Made by a program: the position numbers and the translations under genes. From assembly GCF_048771995.1 (NCBI RefSeq), contig NC_133063.1, positions 58,129,310 to 58,193,309 of the forward strand: 64,000 nucleotides of DNA, in the 5' to 3' direction. A model generated the notes under the pieces. That model did not search any database and was not told where the DNA came from. It worked only from the letters and a program-made list of their open reading frames with translations. The stretch's first letter is position 1. Each line of letters starts with the position of its first letter. Positions 34,516 to 49,182 of the stretch are shown piece after piece. This DNA is from Taeniopygia guttata. Taxonomy: Eukaryota > Chordata > Aves > Passeriformes > Estrildidae.

Positions 34516-37500
34516 ATTGGAATCAACATTTCTGCACTAGGATGGATTTTTCCCAAAAATTTAGAATAAACCAAACTAGACATGTATTTTCTTCCTGGCA
34601 GATCAGTTGTGGTAACTTAACCTCTGTCTCTGGATTTGTCATGGTAATAGCCTGATTTCAAAGGTCCAGGATGCGCACTTGTCTCTACACTTGTGGTTTT
34701 AGATGGTAAGCCATGATATGGGTAAGAGACAAGAAGTTTTTGATATCTACAAGCTATATCTTCTTTTTCCCACAACAGGATGCTTAATTGGACTAAATGT
34801 CTAATACTTCCCTGAGTGCATGTATGCAGTCACGCTTCTTTACCTTTTCACTTGATACTAAGTGTAGTAGGGTTTGTGTTTTTCAAAAATGTCAACCTGC
34901 AGCCCATAGCTGCATAAAATGGACATAAAATATAAAATATAAGAGACAAGATAAAAATAAAATAAAGAGAGTTTAAATTATTATTTTATTTGTTAATGGT
35001 ACAAAAAATATTCTCTTCTCACACTCCAACAGACTTTCTTGTGCATACCTTGCAGGACACACACCACTCTAAAGACCATTGTCCTAAAGTTCTGTCATTG
35101 CTGTTTCTTTTTCTAAGCAAAGTATTGTGTAACTTACAAGTCACTATCTATGAAAATGTTTTTCTGCATTATGCTTTAAATGTTGGGGAGCATTCAGCAG
35201 TTTAAAGTGTACAACAGTAATGAAGCAAAGCCTGCCAGCTCTGCCATCAAGGTTTCCATAGCTAAGAGTAAATGTCCTACTTGTTACCCAGGAAAACAAT
35301 GCAGAGCTGTTTTTTTCTGCAAATTGTCACCATGTCAAATTGTCACATCACAATTGCATGTGAAAATGTATATGTTACTGTAGACACTACATATGACACA
35401 AAATATCTGTAAGTCAGAGAAAGAAACCAGAAAAGGACTAAAAATAATCTAATAGATAAAAGTATGAAACTTGTGAATAAATTCCTAGTTCCACTGAAGT
35501 TCAAAGTTCTCACACACTCCCACAAGGTTAAAATTCTGCATCAAATACAGACTGCAAGTAGCAGACTCTAAGTCAAAGACAGGCAAGATTTCAAACAGGA
35601 ACACTGCAAGTTAGATCAATGCATATCCTTAGAAAGATAAAATATATTTTTTTGCTGGAATGACACTGGTTTGGTGGAATGCATTAGGTAACAAGCTGTC
35701 AGAAAGGAACTCCATCTTTTGAAATTGAATGAAAATGTACTTAAATGTAATTCAGCTGGCAAACAGAAACTGCCAGTTTAATTAATTTTTAAATACATCT
35801 CAGCTGCAGGAAGGCAATCCAAATTTTGAGAATTCCATTTAGAATTCAGTTAATAGCTATGATAAAGAGCATAGAAGAAGCAAAAGCTACGCCAGTTCTC
35901 TTCAAAAAGGTATAATGTGAAGGTTGAAGTGGAATGGTAGATGTTCTGCTTTTGGCAAGCCTTTTTTTGAAGAGTTTAAAGCACATAATTAGAGTAGCAA
36001 AACACAACCTTTAACATATAGCGATTCCAGGGACCAGGGATTGTTTGAACGCTTAGAGATAACTCCTGATTCAGCAAAATACTTATAAAAATGTTGAAAC
36101 TGGCAGGAATTTACATTTTTCAGTGCTACTGATCCAAATCACACAGTCTCATGTCTGCTTGATATTACAGATCGGTACTCTTCCCTGATTCAATGGTATT
36201 TCTGCCTTAGGGAAGCATATAAATCTGTCAAATGTCTAAATCAGATCAACACATTAAATGATTATATAGACAGAATAGGGAGTTACTTGAGCATGAGTCT
36301 TGAAACAAAGGTAGGTGAGAATACCTAAAATATGTATGTGCAAACAGTGGCTGGGATGAAGCACAACACTGTGGTACTCCAGAGAGGCATCTTTAGTTTT
36401 CCCTTTCAGACGCCTGTGATTAGCAATCAGTTATTAGGAAAAATTAGAGCAAGAAACCTTGGAGTATGTAATACTTAATCCTCAGAAGTTCCAGGATGAA
36501 ATGCCTTTGAGCTTGACTGATAGAATTTTGTAATCTTCCTATAGAGTTCGCCCTCTCCTAGTCATCATTTCAGTTCAGGTTAGTGATCCTAAAATTAAAT
36601 CAGATCTCAGCTGCTGCCCAGGCTGCAATGAGGTACAGAGAATTGCCAGAGATGCTGCCAATACCCTCGCATGCACCTGAAAACATGCACCTGAAAAATT
36701 GATGTGTAAACTTACACTAACCACTTCTGTCTTAATAGAAGTGATTGATCCAAGCACTGCAGTACCAGTGAAATACATTGAATAGATCTAAATATCAAAT
36801 GAGCTCAGTTTATGATTACATAATCTCTAGGGACAACTTGTTTATTTGGGGCTGGGAAGGGGGATTTTTTGTTGATGATGTAAAAAGTATATTTGGTATT
36901 AGTGCGTGTGGGACCGGGAAAATACAAGTTAGGAAATATTTAAAGAGGAACCTAGTCAATTGATTACAAATTTCAGGAAGTCAATTTCACAAAGACAGTA
37001 GAAACAGGAAGAAATGTTTTCACAATGTAGAAGAATCAATTCATCATCACTCTAATGAAAAAAGTGTCCTGGCTGACTCGAGCTGCTAAAATTCATTGTT
37101 TAGCTGGGAAACTTCCAAATGCTCCTCATATACAGAGAGTGGAAATACAAAAAAAAAAAAAAAGAATGAACAAATAAAAGCTGGTAGGATATTAATCTCT
37201 TATGCACGTAAGTCTGTGACCATAATAGATTTAAGCTGGGGAGAACTTTGTCACTAAATTATTGGTTCCTGAACTTTTAATACCCTGGTCAAGGGTTTAT
37301 GCTATGTGCATTTTACCGCTAGAGTTGAAAGAAGTACAATAAAAATTATTATCTGGAATGAATATAATCCACCATCAAAGAAAGTAATAATTTAAAGAAC
37401 AATCCTTCCTTTAAAAGAAAACGATCAAATGACTCCATGTAAGTTATAGCAGTTATAACTACATATGTTATATATGCAAATATTGGAGCTTGTTAGACAA

Positions 37501-38304
37501 AAACAGAAGACCATCTCTGCTCCAGAAATCCTTTCAGCTCATATTCAGTAAGTTTCTCATGCCTGTAAGGCATAGTGGTCAAACACTGTAGAATCTGGCT
37601 ATGTGCTATGACCAAGGGACAGCCAGCTCATGTTTGTGTACTCGCCAGGACCATCTCCCCTCAAGAAGACAGGCTGGTTTTGACAAATGGTGAGAAAATG
37701 GACAGAAATATGTCTGACTGATTTTTAGCTACACATTTATCATTCTGAGATGTGGGGTCGCAGTTGATATGAAGTAAAACACACATTTTTGTAACTGATT
37801 TCTATTTATGGGCTGGGAATTTCATGGACATCAGAGGAAGAAATTAGGCTACTTCTGAGTACAGCTAAAAGTGTTTCTCCCATGGAAAGAAAGCAGTAGC
37901 AGAACAAGTAGGCATTTTATTGTATTTAATTACTACTTAACTACTAGTTATTAGTTTCTATTAATAATTTAAACAGTTTTGGAATCATCAGCCACTGACA
38001 GCACCCAGTTCCATAACCACATTCAGTATAAACTGAGGCAGGTAGCTCACACTGTTCCAGTCAATTAAATTGGAATGCTCTTGGGCACCAATATGAGATG
38101 TGTGAAAAGGCCCACAGCTGTGCTGACAAACTTTTAGCACCCAGAAGGTGGTAGCTGATACTGAATGTCTTTTAGTAACACCATGGAGGACGGGAATATA
38201 CTGGAAGTGCAAATGACTAAAGATTAAGGCATCCCAGGAGAAGTACATCTGAAGAAAAGTAGATTCTAGTGCATGGGCCCATTTTAGCTACTGTTTAGCA
38301 ATTG
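34516..38304. other. Intergenic DNA, no gene seen
   Basis: AT-rich, unique-looking DNA with an A16 run at about 37149-37163. No supported gene. Confidence 0.55.
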
Positions 38305-38832
38305 GGAAGCAGTGGTAAGTCAGGTCTATTGGTACATTGCAGCACCTTGAGTGCTGTTTCCAGTTTTGACCCCTCAGTTTGAGAAGGACATTGAGATGCT
38401 TGAGCGCATCCAGAGGAGAGCGACAAGGCTGGTTGAGGGGCTTGGAACACAAACCCTGTGAGGGACAGCTGAGGGAGCTGGGGTTGTTTAGCCTGGAGAA
38501 AAGGAGACTCAGAGATGACCTTATCCCTCTCTACAACTCCCTGAAAGTTGGCTGTAGTCAGGTGGGGGTTGATCTCTTTCACCAGGCAGGAAATGACAGA
38601 ACCAGAAGACAGGGTCTCAGTCTGCACCAAGGGAAAGATAGGCTGGATATTGGTAAAAGTTTTCTTATGCAAAGAGTGATAAAGTAATGGAATGGTCTGT
38701 CTGAGGAGGTGGTGGAGTCACCATCCCAGGACGTGGCACTCAGTGCCATGACTTAGCTGAGGTGGTAGGGAAGGGATTGGACTCGATGATCTTGAAGGTC
38801 TCTTCCAACCTGTGAATTCTGTGAATTTGTAA
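38305..38832 (+). mobile_element. CR1-type LINE, 3' portion
   Basis: Well preserved CR1 3' end: gagaaggacattgagatgct, aggagagcgacaaggctggt, agcctggagaaaaggagact, ggattggactcgatgatctt, then ccaacctgtgaattctgtgaa tail. The 102-residue and 125-residue overlapping frames are LINE debris. Confidence 0.93.
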
Positions 38833-40450
38833 CTTGATGCCCAATGTGTCATATACACACCACTGTATAAAAACCTGAATACTTACAGTTGCACACTTCA
38901 AGAATTTTCTGTGATTAACTGCCCCGACTACGGGACAAGAGGGATTGCTCCTTTAGCTAAACAGATACAAATTCATATAGCTCTGAATATTGTTAATCTA
39001 CTTCACTTCTACACCCTGATTTTCTTCTGTTCATTTTGTTTCACATTGGCACCAAACTAGGCTGCAGCCTTGGCACAGGACTGCTGCAATGGGATATTGC
39101 TGAAATTAGCAATATCCATAAAATGAGAAAATGTGCAATGGCTGGTTATGCAGAATCCTCAGCTAGTGAAAGTGCAGGTTTAGCAGTAGTGAGAAAAAAA
39201 CTTTTCCCAGAAACTGAGAACATTACATCCTGAAGGAATTTCTGATCATTTAGCCTGGACGTTTACATGGCACAGGCTGTTCTGTTTCTGCCAATTACGC
39301 CAACACTTATCCAAATAATTTTGATTTGTAGGCATTTGATCATTTTAAAAAACCCCAAAACTTTGATGGTTTGTTTCCATGTTTCATCCTTTTTCTTTTA
39401 CAGCTCATGCTCAACATCCATTTTTAATTAGTCTCATTTGAGCTTCAAGTTCTAATTTACAGCAATTACACTTCTAATTTTTTTTTTATAGACAGATAAA
39501 GAATGCTTAGCTATAGACTATTATTCCACAGCAGGCAAACTGAAGGATTATAGTAACTTTTAGAATAATCATCTCTCCCAGTTTTGAAAAGCCTTTTAAG
39601 ATTTTGTGGTACATTATTTCACTATACATCTCCATAAAGTGTCATATTCACCAGCAGGTTTGGAGGTATTTCTACATCTGTTCATAAGCATTCACCTGCT
39701 TCCCCTGGTTTATTGTTGGATCATTAAAGTACTCACCCATTTTAAAAATAAAAACATTCAACCTTTCTTTTCAAGGAAAATCTGTATTTAGTGTATTTTT
39801 CAACATCACAATGCCTCTTCCAGTCTGTGAATATATAATCACTCATAAATTATATTCACACTAGCTGGATATGATAAATGTATATTTTGTATACAGATTT
39901 CTTTGAATATTAAAAAAAAAAAAAAAACAACTAATGTTCAGTAACTAATTTGCTTTGCAGAGGTTTTGGGGCTAATTGCAGAGTACTGGTCATTTCAGGC
40001 AATTTGAAAACTGGTAGACTCAGGGCAAAGGCAAGGGTCTGGCTGCAGTCAATCAGTATCCTTCTTCTTTCCATGGTAATTTTAGTCGTTGTCATACATG
40101 TGTCTGCACCTTGCAATAATAAATCTTGCACCTTGCACAATAAACCTTGTTTTGACCAGAAGAGCTTCTTAGTTTTATTATGTATTATATGTTACACACA
40201 TCTGTGACTACTTATTCCTGCCTCATGCCACAGGGCATCACACCTCATTTGGTTTTGCACAGCTTAGTGGAACCTGTAGATTTAATCACTGAACGACTGA
40301 AACTTCCCGGTCTAAAAAGGAGTAAACAAGGAATAACATTTTGAAGTACACTCAATTCCCATGGCCCAGGGTGCAGCCCAGCTCATTCATTCTGACAATG
40401 TCAGAAGTGAGTGGTGACAAACTGCAAAGTAGAAATAAGAACATGCATCC
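38833..40450. other. Intergenic DNA, no gene seen
   Basis: AT-rich DNA with an A16 run at about 39912-39926. No gene is recognised. Confidence 0.55.
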
Positions 40451-41024
40451 TGTCCTGATTTTGACTGGAGTAGAGAAATTTTCCTTCCTCCTAATTGGTA
40501 CAGTGCTGCATTCAGCATGAGAATAAAAGTTGATAACACACTGATGTTTTAGTAGTTATTAATTTGTGCTTACCCTAAATCAAGGACTTTTCATTGTCTC
40601 ATTCTCTGTCAACAAGCAGGTGCACAAGACACTGGGAAGGACCATGGCCAGGAGACCTGATCAAACTGGTCAAAGGGCCCCAGGATGTAAATTGAGGAAA
40701 GGTGATTAGGAGGATGGGGAATGGGCTAGGAAGTGGTCAGCAGGGGGTTAGATCTCGTATTGTGTGTCACTTGTTTCTTTTGGGTTTTATTCCTCTCTCT
40801 CAGTCTCTGCCTCTTTTTCACAATAGTCATTACTATTATTATTGTTATCATTATCATTGATATTATTGTAACAACAGTACTTTTCTTCAATCATCAAATT
40901 GTTCCTATCTCAATCCACAAATATTTATTTTCTTTTCCATTTTTCATCCCATTGGAGGGGAGGCAGGCAGCAGGGGAGTGAGCAAGCAGCTGCGTGGTAC
41001 TCAAGTGTGGGTTAAACCATGACA
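40451..41024 (+). mobile_element. Diverged solo LTR, songbird ERVL-like
   Basis: Begins TGTCCTGATTTTGACTGG and ends TTAAACCATGACA, so TG...CA termini. It contains the family blocks gataacacactgatgtttta, an ATT/ATC-rich stretch (about 40828-40870) and caggggagtgagcaagcag. The TATA box found in the 55149 copy is not preserved. Flanks (catcc and aatga) do not match as a target duplication. Confidence 0.8.
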
Positions 41025-42084
41025 AATGAAAAGAGGAGTTTTTTATACCAGTTGGGACGTAATTGTGAAAATAACTGCAACTGAGGCATTAGTCCACAGT
41101 TTCATGACACACTGAGTCTGACTTTAGAGCTCCCAATAATAGATCAAAATCAGTACCATCACATGACACAAAGCAGTGAACCAGCACAAATTATTGGCAG
41201 TTTGAGATATTTCTACACCTTTTGATGGGCTGACTTTGTACCATAAAGCCAGTATTATTTAATTTCTTATATCTGGTTTTTGGCTCAAAGGCTGTCACGA
41301 ATTTCACATAAGCAGTCTAGCACAATGATGAAGGAAGCTTTTTGTCCATGCAGCTTTCCTGGTCAAACCACTCCCTTTACAGTCCTCACAGGAAAAGTGG
41401 ACCAAGGATTCTACTAATCTGATGTCTCACTATAGAGAAAGTACATAAGGTTCCCTCAATATCTTGCCCATTCAGCTCAAAAAATATACACACAAAAAAA
41501 ATTACAGATAGAAATGTTAAAGGGATCCCCCTATCCTTGTTTATTCTAATGAAAAGCTTTGGAGTCACATATCATGGAACACCAATGCACACTGTATTCC
41601 TCCATTTTACACCAAATGGTAGGTGGTCAGATATGCCCGTGTTTCCACTGACACATTTCCAAGAAAAAAACTAATGCAACTGCACTGGAAGAGCACAAAA
41701 GGAGTCTGCAATACCAAACACAGTTGGGAAAAAGTTCACAGTTGATTCCAGGAGTCCTTTTCCACACAGAAAATCCACAAAGGAAAAAGAGATATCAGGA
41801 ATATCTTGTTTTGCTGTGATAAAATTATTCTCCATTTGTATAAATTGGTGTTGTCAATTTACACAGCCTGATGATTTGTTTATGTATCCTCTCCCTAGCA
41901 GTAACAATATGGCCTGTTGTGCAGAATAGGGCATTAACTGTTCTTTTAAATTTCCTTTTTCACTGCCATCCTATAATAACAGACTCTATCCCTTCTGTTC
42001 TCCTCCCATCATGTTCCAATAGTATCTCCCCTCAGTTTTGTGATCAGTTTTGTGATTTTCCCCCACATATCACATATATGCAGG
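41025..42084. other. Intergenic DNA, no gene seen
   Basis: AT-rich DNA between an LTR and a CR1 tail; nothing recognised. Confidence 0.5.
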
Positions 42085-42160
42085 GCCAGGACGTGCTCTC
42101 AATGATCCTGATGGATCCCTTCCAGCTCAGTATATTCTGTGATTCTGTAATTCTGTGCTC
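42085..42160 (+). mobile_element. CR1-type LINE tail, about 75 bases
   Basis: gatcctgatggatcccttcc followed by tattctgtgattctgtaattct, the extreme CR1 3' end only. Confidence 0.75.
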
Positions 42161-45100
42161 ATATGATGTGTGATTATACTTGATTGCTTGCTCCTAAATG
42201 GCAAATGGGCACTACAGCTTATTTCGTCTATCCAGCCCGGTTTGTTTTTCTGGATTAAGTTAAAACAGCTTTTAATAATGTCAGTTGTTTAAATAATAAT
42301 GATAATCTTACTCAGATATCCCTCAAAAAATATCTGGACTTATTCCTCTTGTTGTGGGGTTTAGTGCAACAAATACCAGGGTTACTCAATTCTGTGAAGA
42401 TGATTGACTGCTAATTAAGACATTTTTCCCTTGTGTCTATATACTCATGCCTTTAATCTAAAGAAAAACTAACCTTTAACAATATACAGATAAGCTGATA
42501 TTATTTGCTTTTTTTTTTTTTTTAATGGGATTCATTAAAGGAATCACAAGAATGTTCTTTGCAGTTTAAACTATTTATAATAAGAACATTCTGAATTCCA
42601 GTCCTCCTCTCTCCCCTCAAAAACATTTAAAACCCTCAGTATTCCAGAAATATCGGCAGACTTTCTTTCTCAATATGTTGTGTTTTCCTCCCTCCAGGCC
42701 ATTAACTAAAATCTTGAACAGAAGCATGCTCTAGACAGGCTTATGCAATTCTGAAATGACTTCCCAGACTAAGAGCTACAGTTGAGAAGGGTACAGTGTT
42801 TCCCCACTGGACGATCATTTCATCTGGACCATCCTTCCTTAACTTGCAAATAATAATGTCAAGCAGGATGATGACATACCAAAGCTAGTATTTCATACAA
42901 CCTGTTTCTCCCTTGTTTTCTAGTCTTTTCTACCAAAAGAACAATTACATTGGGTTCCACTATTTGATATTGAGAAATCTACTTTGGAAAGTTAATTGAT
43001 ATTTGGTCCCACAGATACTCACAAAAGAGGTTGTTCTAGGACTTTAACCAGTGCCAACATTAAGCTGAAAAACTTAAAATTTTTCAAGTTCTTTCTTGCT
43101 ACTTTTCAAGTTGTGTTCCATACCTATCTTATCTTTTGAAGCAGTAATCTCAATCAGTTTCAAGACTGCCCAGGACTTTTTCAACAAACAAAACTGAGCT
43201 TCACCAGCTCTTGCAACCTGTAGTCATGCAGCACATCCACATAATTTATTTTTCATTATGTTATGGTCTAGTTACCACTGTAAAGAGAATTCATTAACCA
43301 AGTGGTAATAAACAGCTCTTTGACAGCTCTGTCATCCTTTCCTGCACTTATGATTATTTAACCATCACTCCCCTTTACAGAATAAGTCTCAGTTTCTTTC
43401 TCTTACAAAATAATGCCTGATTCTCAATAGGGGGTTTTGTTTCATTTATTTTCATTGAGCCTATTTAATTCTGACCTTGTATATCTAGTTTTTTCTCATC
43501 CATTAAATAACAGCACACGCAGCCATAGTTCTCCCTTTTTGTTACTTTTTTTTTTCTCCCCAGCAGGTCAGTTTGCCATCCAGATTTCAATGAAGTTTCT
43601 TTTATACTTATTTTCTCTTCTATATTCCTTTAAACGATCATGCCAAGATCCCACTGACTAGCTCTTTGCATTCATTCAGGTGTCCTTTTAGGTACATAAG
43701 AACAGCTGAATTTTTTCTTATATCAAAGTATTCCCAATTTCTAGTCTAACTGTATTCTTACTTCTACTTTCATTGTTATGTCTACTAAATACGTGAGCCT
43801 AAACAGTTTCTACTTGCCATATAGTAATTTCTCTTCCCTAAGGAATTTTCCTTTTCTTCAATAATATTGTTATTCCAATTGGTTCTCTGATACAACGCAT
43901 TAGCAAACACCTCCTACTAGTAAACAGTTGTTTCCCAGTTAGTTGTTTCCTAATTTTTTATTTGTTTCTCCTAGAAATTACTCTAGACACAAATTCAGAA
44001 CAATACCAGATTCATTCAGGATCATGTCTTGCAATAAAAAACCTAGAAAGAAAAGAAATTATATTATCTCTTATCTGAAGAAAACACAGATGATTCAAGC
44101 CAAAATATAATAGTTATGTAGTTTGTGTGTTACTTATGTATTATGCTACATATTGGGGGAACACTCATATGATTGGTAGATAAGATGCTCTGGTGTGGTA
44201 TTTCACAGAGGTTATATACTCACTAATTTGGCAGGCTAAATTAAAACCAAGGTGATTTATGAGTGGTCAGGTAGATTTACTCTAGAGCCAGCATTGCCAT
44301 CAAGGAGCTATGCTGGAAAGTAAGTCAGGAAGGTGTTTGATTTTGTTGTGACATCATCTGTGACATGTTAAAGGGATGCAGCTATAGCAAGTTGCTCAGG
44401 ACTACTACAAATTTCAGCTGTTTGGAGCCATTAGATTAGGACTTTACTCAGCAGCAGATTTGCTCAAAAATCCATCCATACATGTCTTCTTCAAGACTAA
44501 TTTGAGCATTAGCAGTTCCCAGGTTTTACCATACTTCCAGGGCAGGCCAGTTGGTGAAAAATTAAAACATTGCCTGCCTGTCTCTAAGTACTTCTGGGTT
44601 CTCCTAGTGTTAAAAGGACAAGTTTTTATAACTTAATGTTTTGTCTTTATGCTAAGCAAGTCATACATGCCCAGTGCAACAGGGCAGAACAGACAGACTT
44701 GTGCCCAAATATTACAAAGGTATATAATCTTAAAAAACTCATACACATAAGTCTGTACTACACAGAACTTATTTCTCTTCTTGTGGATGATTTTTATCCT
44801 TTTTTACCTATAAAATTCTCCATTTTACAGTAATACATAGCAAATGCTAAAATGCTGCAAATATCAGATGAAGTATTTTATGTTCCTTCTGCTTTGATGC
44901 ATACCATATTATGCATGATAATAGCTACTTTCTCTGTTAAGGACCTAATCTTCATATAAAATGTAGCAACAAAGAAGTTTCTATTTAACTTTTTTTAAAA
45001 GAGAAGGGAAAAATTACACTCAGTTTGTAATTTCTGTTTGCCTAAAGGTAGTGAATCACTCTTGCTATGCAACACTTCAAAGCTGCCAGCAATACCTTTC

Positions 45101-48100
45101 AGAGGCATCTAATCTTTTAGAAATCTCTCTGCAGTATTTACTGATTATGGAAATAATATATAGTTGTATGCCATGGATCACGTGGGGGAAAGGGTCTATT
45201 CTTTAACATAGATTTATTCAGCCATTGTATAATGGCATCTGCAGTGGAACTCATGTATAGTGGTAGATCAGATTCTACCGCATTTGCATGAAATCACTAA
45301 AATACTTAGTCAAGATTGTAAATAAAATAAGCTTACTAGATGCAACACCAAAGCTCTCTTAGTCTCATTTTTTCTTGACATTTTTACAGCTGAATAGGAT
45401 GCCAGAAAGAATAAGGCATATAAAACTTCTCAGAATTATACAGACTTTATGCAGCCAGACACACGACAACTACACAGCCAGACACATAACATTAAAGTAA
45501 AACTCTTTCCATTAGCAATTCTCATGCTTGTTACAAATCAATCTCATTAATAGGGAAGGAGAACAAAGCTCCTCTTTGTTACTCCTCTTTCCTTCTCAGC
45601 ATGTAGATCTGTAACATTTTGTGACATCCTTCAAAACAGGGCAACCACTGTGTTTCCATAAGCAGGATCCCAAAGGCCACGCTGATGACACAGGTGGATT
45701 GTCTATTAGTTCCCTTGTGAGTGTTGCGCCCAGATGTCCAGTAGGACTCATCCATTCACAGGCCTTCACTTGTGTTATTAGCATTTTCTCAAGGCATATT
45801 CTCATAGGTAATCCAAATCGCAATGCAATGGAATGAGGGAGGAATCCCTCTTTTGTTATTAATGTTTGCCAGGTGTAAATTCAGAAGGAATCTGCAAATT
45901 CTGGCATATCTTTATGAAAAGTGTAAGTATGAATCTTGCATGTCATACACACTCCCATTGAACAGCTATGCTTCCCTTCGAGTACCTAAGAGCATGTTTG
46001 GGGATTTTTGCTGGGTTATGTTATTCCTGGACATGTCATCATGTGTGTCTTCTCCTTAGCAGCTGTTCTGATGCTTTCAGAAAAAAAAAAAAATCATCTT
46101 GTTATCACAGGTGTTAATTCCACAGTTAATCAAACCAGCTATAACAAAGTTTTTTAAACTGTAGGAAGGTGCTTGCCTCTTCTCCCCTGGAGTGCTCTGT
46201 TCTCTCATTCTTTTACCTGTGTCCTTGATGGTATTTACCACTTTTATGGTCAGTTTTATAGAATTATAACTGAAGAAATGTAACTGACATTGAAATCCCA
46301 AATTTATTTGCCAGTTTTTTCTTCCACAGTGACTTAGACAAGCATATTTGTGGCATAATCTTCTAGGAATAGGACTTTCATTATTATCTGTGAGAAGCAA
46401 GTGAATATCTGCACACTAATATTTTTCATGTGCTCTTCCCATGAGAGCTTCAGGATCTGTTTTCCCTTAAGTCAAGATACTTCCTTCTCAATCTTTGCCA
46501 CTGAGTGAGGTGAATTCCGTACCATCAGGAAATGTTAATATGTATATTTTTATTCACCAGTACGTAACAGTGCAAGGTTTTGCATGAAGATGGACAGACA
46601 TCAAAGTGAAATATGTGCAGGAAATATTTTTCCCAAAGCCTGAAAAAGCACAAAACACAGCAAATATCTCTGATAGTTGCACAGTTAAAAAATAGAAAAT
46701 AAAATATTAAAATTACATTATTATAGTGAGAAGTTGCCTCCTTTTTATACACAGTTCACAGCAGTAAAAATAATTGCTTTCTTCTCAAAATAGGCCTTAA
46801 TTATAGTCCTAGTGATGAAAATATTGTATATTTTTACACTTTTATCTGTATCCACAGTATAAAACTTTATTCTCTTTAGATCACAGATGAGCGAAATTTT
46901 GCATTAATACAGAATTCTCATATGCATTAACAGAAATGGGATTCTGCACATCTGTCCTTTATTTGATCAAAATTCATGACTGATACACATTGATGTTATC
47001 TTTACCTCTATTTTATCCAGAGTGATTTCTTCTATGCATTTCACTGGCATGGAGTCATAAGATTAAAGAGCAAGATTAGGCCGTCCTTTGAAAACAGGTC
47101 TCTTGACTTCCCTCCAAGTGTAGGAACATTTCCCTGGTGCTTCTATGGTAAGCACTTACCACAGTTTTGCTGCCTTTAAAGTTCAGATAACTTTAGATAA
47201 CTGTCTTTTAAAAACATCTAAATCAACTTAATCTCCCAAAGATATTAGTTTATTTTCTTGGTCATAAAACCCATTAACAAATATAATGTAGCACAGATCC
47301 TTATGAAGTGAGGTGGTTTTTGTATCTTTAACTTGAGTCTTTACACCAGTTAGAAAATGAAGAGTCCATGATGTTTAAAAAAAAAATAAAAAGAAAAAAA
47401 AAGTTTTCTATTTTTCCTTAAGGAAAAAACATCTGACATTGGCACTAAGTTTGGGTAAAGTTGCACAGTCTTCTACACCAAACAGATTTGTATCTCATAA
47501 TAAAAACCAGTTTTTCAATATGCAAATGTGTGTTATGATTCAGGATACCAGGAGTTGTTTAGAGTAAGAGCAACTCCCTGGGAAAGTCCTATGGAATGCA
47601 AAAGTGAATACAACGAGGAAGAAGTTACAAAATCAGATTGCAGAAATTCTTCAAACAAGATATAATTTATCATCTAGAAAGACATCCCTCCAAAATTATT
47701 TTATTCAATTAATGGTATATTTTTTTTGATGACTATTAAAAGCTCAATAATTTTTCCATTAAGTTCTGTTGATATTTTCCCTTATAAATGTTAATCAGAA
47801 AAAGTGAATAGTATCTGACATTAGGATAAGTTAATTTGATATAAAAATTTTAAAAACAGAAATTACTCCTCAACTGTTGAACACTAAGAACAACTTAGCA
47901 AAAAGGTCACTGTCTTCCAGAACACTAGGAAATAAAAAAACCCTATTATTGTAATATTTTCTTATTTTCTTATACTTCAGGTTTCACATGTACTAGAAAA
48001 CAGGTCTTCAGTTTTAGGCTGGTGAACAGATAGTGGGGTGTTAAGAACTTCTTTGTCTTAATAACTAGATAAAGATGATGAAACTCGGGCTAAGAATACT

Positions 48101-48365
48101 TGAGAACAAAGCCCATGATAGGCTGATGACAGCACACTAACACACCTTCCTTGGCCAAACTTTCAGAGATTTCATGTCTCTATTTTATTTTACTCAATAT
48201 TTCCCTTTTACTTTTTTTATCCTGAAAAGTCCCATTCACAATCTATTGGTGAAGATACTGAACTATAAAAAGATACCAAAAGTGGTATCTTCCAAGGGCA
48301 AATCTATCTTCCAGAAAAATTAATATGATGAAATTGTTTTACAGAAAACTAGCTTTTACTGGAAG
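42161..48365. other. Six-kilobase gene desert, no gene seen
   Basis: AT-rich DNA. A strong splice-acceptor-like tract (long T/C run then CAGCAG) at about 43545-43566 is not followed by coding sequence. The ORFs near 45,600-46,060 have no recognised relative. No supported feature. Confidence 0.55.
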
Positions 48366-48733
48366 CATGTGTATTGCATGGCCAGGTCTTGGTAGCAGGG
48401 GGGCAACACAGAAGGCTTCTGTGATAAGCTGCAAGAAGTTTCCTCCATGCCTGACAGAGCCAGAGCCAGCTGGGTCCAAGACGTGCCCACTGCAGGCCAA
48501 GGCTGGGCCCATCAGTGACCGTGGTAGTGCCTCTGGGATAATGTGTTTTAGAAAGAAGGAAAAACTTTGTGCAATTGGAGCCAGAAGTGTGAAAATATGT
48601 GAGATGAACAGCCCTGTAGACACCAAGGTCACTGAAGAAGGAAGGAAGGAGGTAATCCAGATGCTGGAGTAGAGAGTCTCCTGCATCACATGGAGAGGCA
48701 TCTGAGGGCTAGCAGTCCATGGAGTTTCACAGG
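48366..48733 (+). mobile_element. Older LTR-retrotransposon-like fragment, host of a later insertion
   Basis: The stretch from caggtcttggtagcagggggg through acagagccagagccagctgg and ctctgggataatg resembles a bird LTR/ERV sequence that I remember in outline. I cannot assign a family with confidence. A younger LTR is inserted after 48733, and the flanking DNA resumes at 49188. Confidence 0.5.
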
Positions 48734-49182
48734 TGTCATGGCTTGGGAATGGCGCTCCCCAAGCTGAGTCCACCTGCAAGCAAGACTCTTCCAAACCAGA
48801 AGCTGCTTTTTCACTCCCCTAACTCTTCTAGTGAGAGGGGGGAAAAGGCAGAAATAATGGGTAGAGATAAGAACAATTTACTGGAAACAGCAACTAGACA
48901 AGTGAAATAACAGTAACAGAAACAATACTGAAAAGTATACAAAAAGAGGCTGACTTACAAGCAAAAAACCCTCACCAACTGATCCAATGCAGCACCAACC
49001 TGAGACAGTTAACCATGATGGATGGACCCTGTGTGTCTATGCAAGAAATCCCTTTCTTCTGAGCCTGGGGGAGACATGAGGCGCTATAGAACAACAACCT
49101 AGACATGTTCACACAGCTCCAGTCTCTTCCTCCTCATGACTACTGCAAAATATTAACTCTGTCCTGGCCAAAAGCCAGGACA
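48734..49182 (-). mobile_element. Solo LTR with exact 5-bp target duplication
   Basis: The 449-base element has inverted termini TGTC...GACA and is flanked on both sides by ACAGG (48729-48733 and 49183-49187). A 5-bp duplication is usual for ERVL-type elements. The reverse strand reads like LTR U3-R-U5, with a hairpin (TGTCCTGGC/GCCAGGACA) at 49160-49182, its 5' end. No internal genes remain. Confidence 0.88.

Noticed and set aside
43545-43566. Strong polypyrimidine tract followed by CAG, like a splice acceptor
   Set aside because: No open coding sequence of any recognisable family follows it.
45596-45836. Overlapping 71- and 75-residue frames
   Set aside because: They read a little like protein but match nothing I know and are short and antisense to each other.
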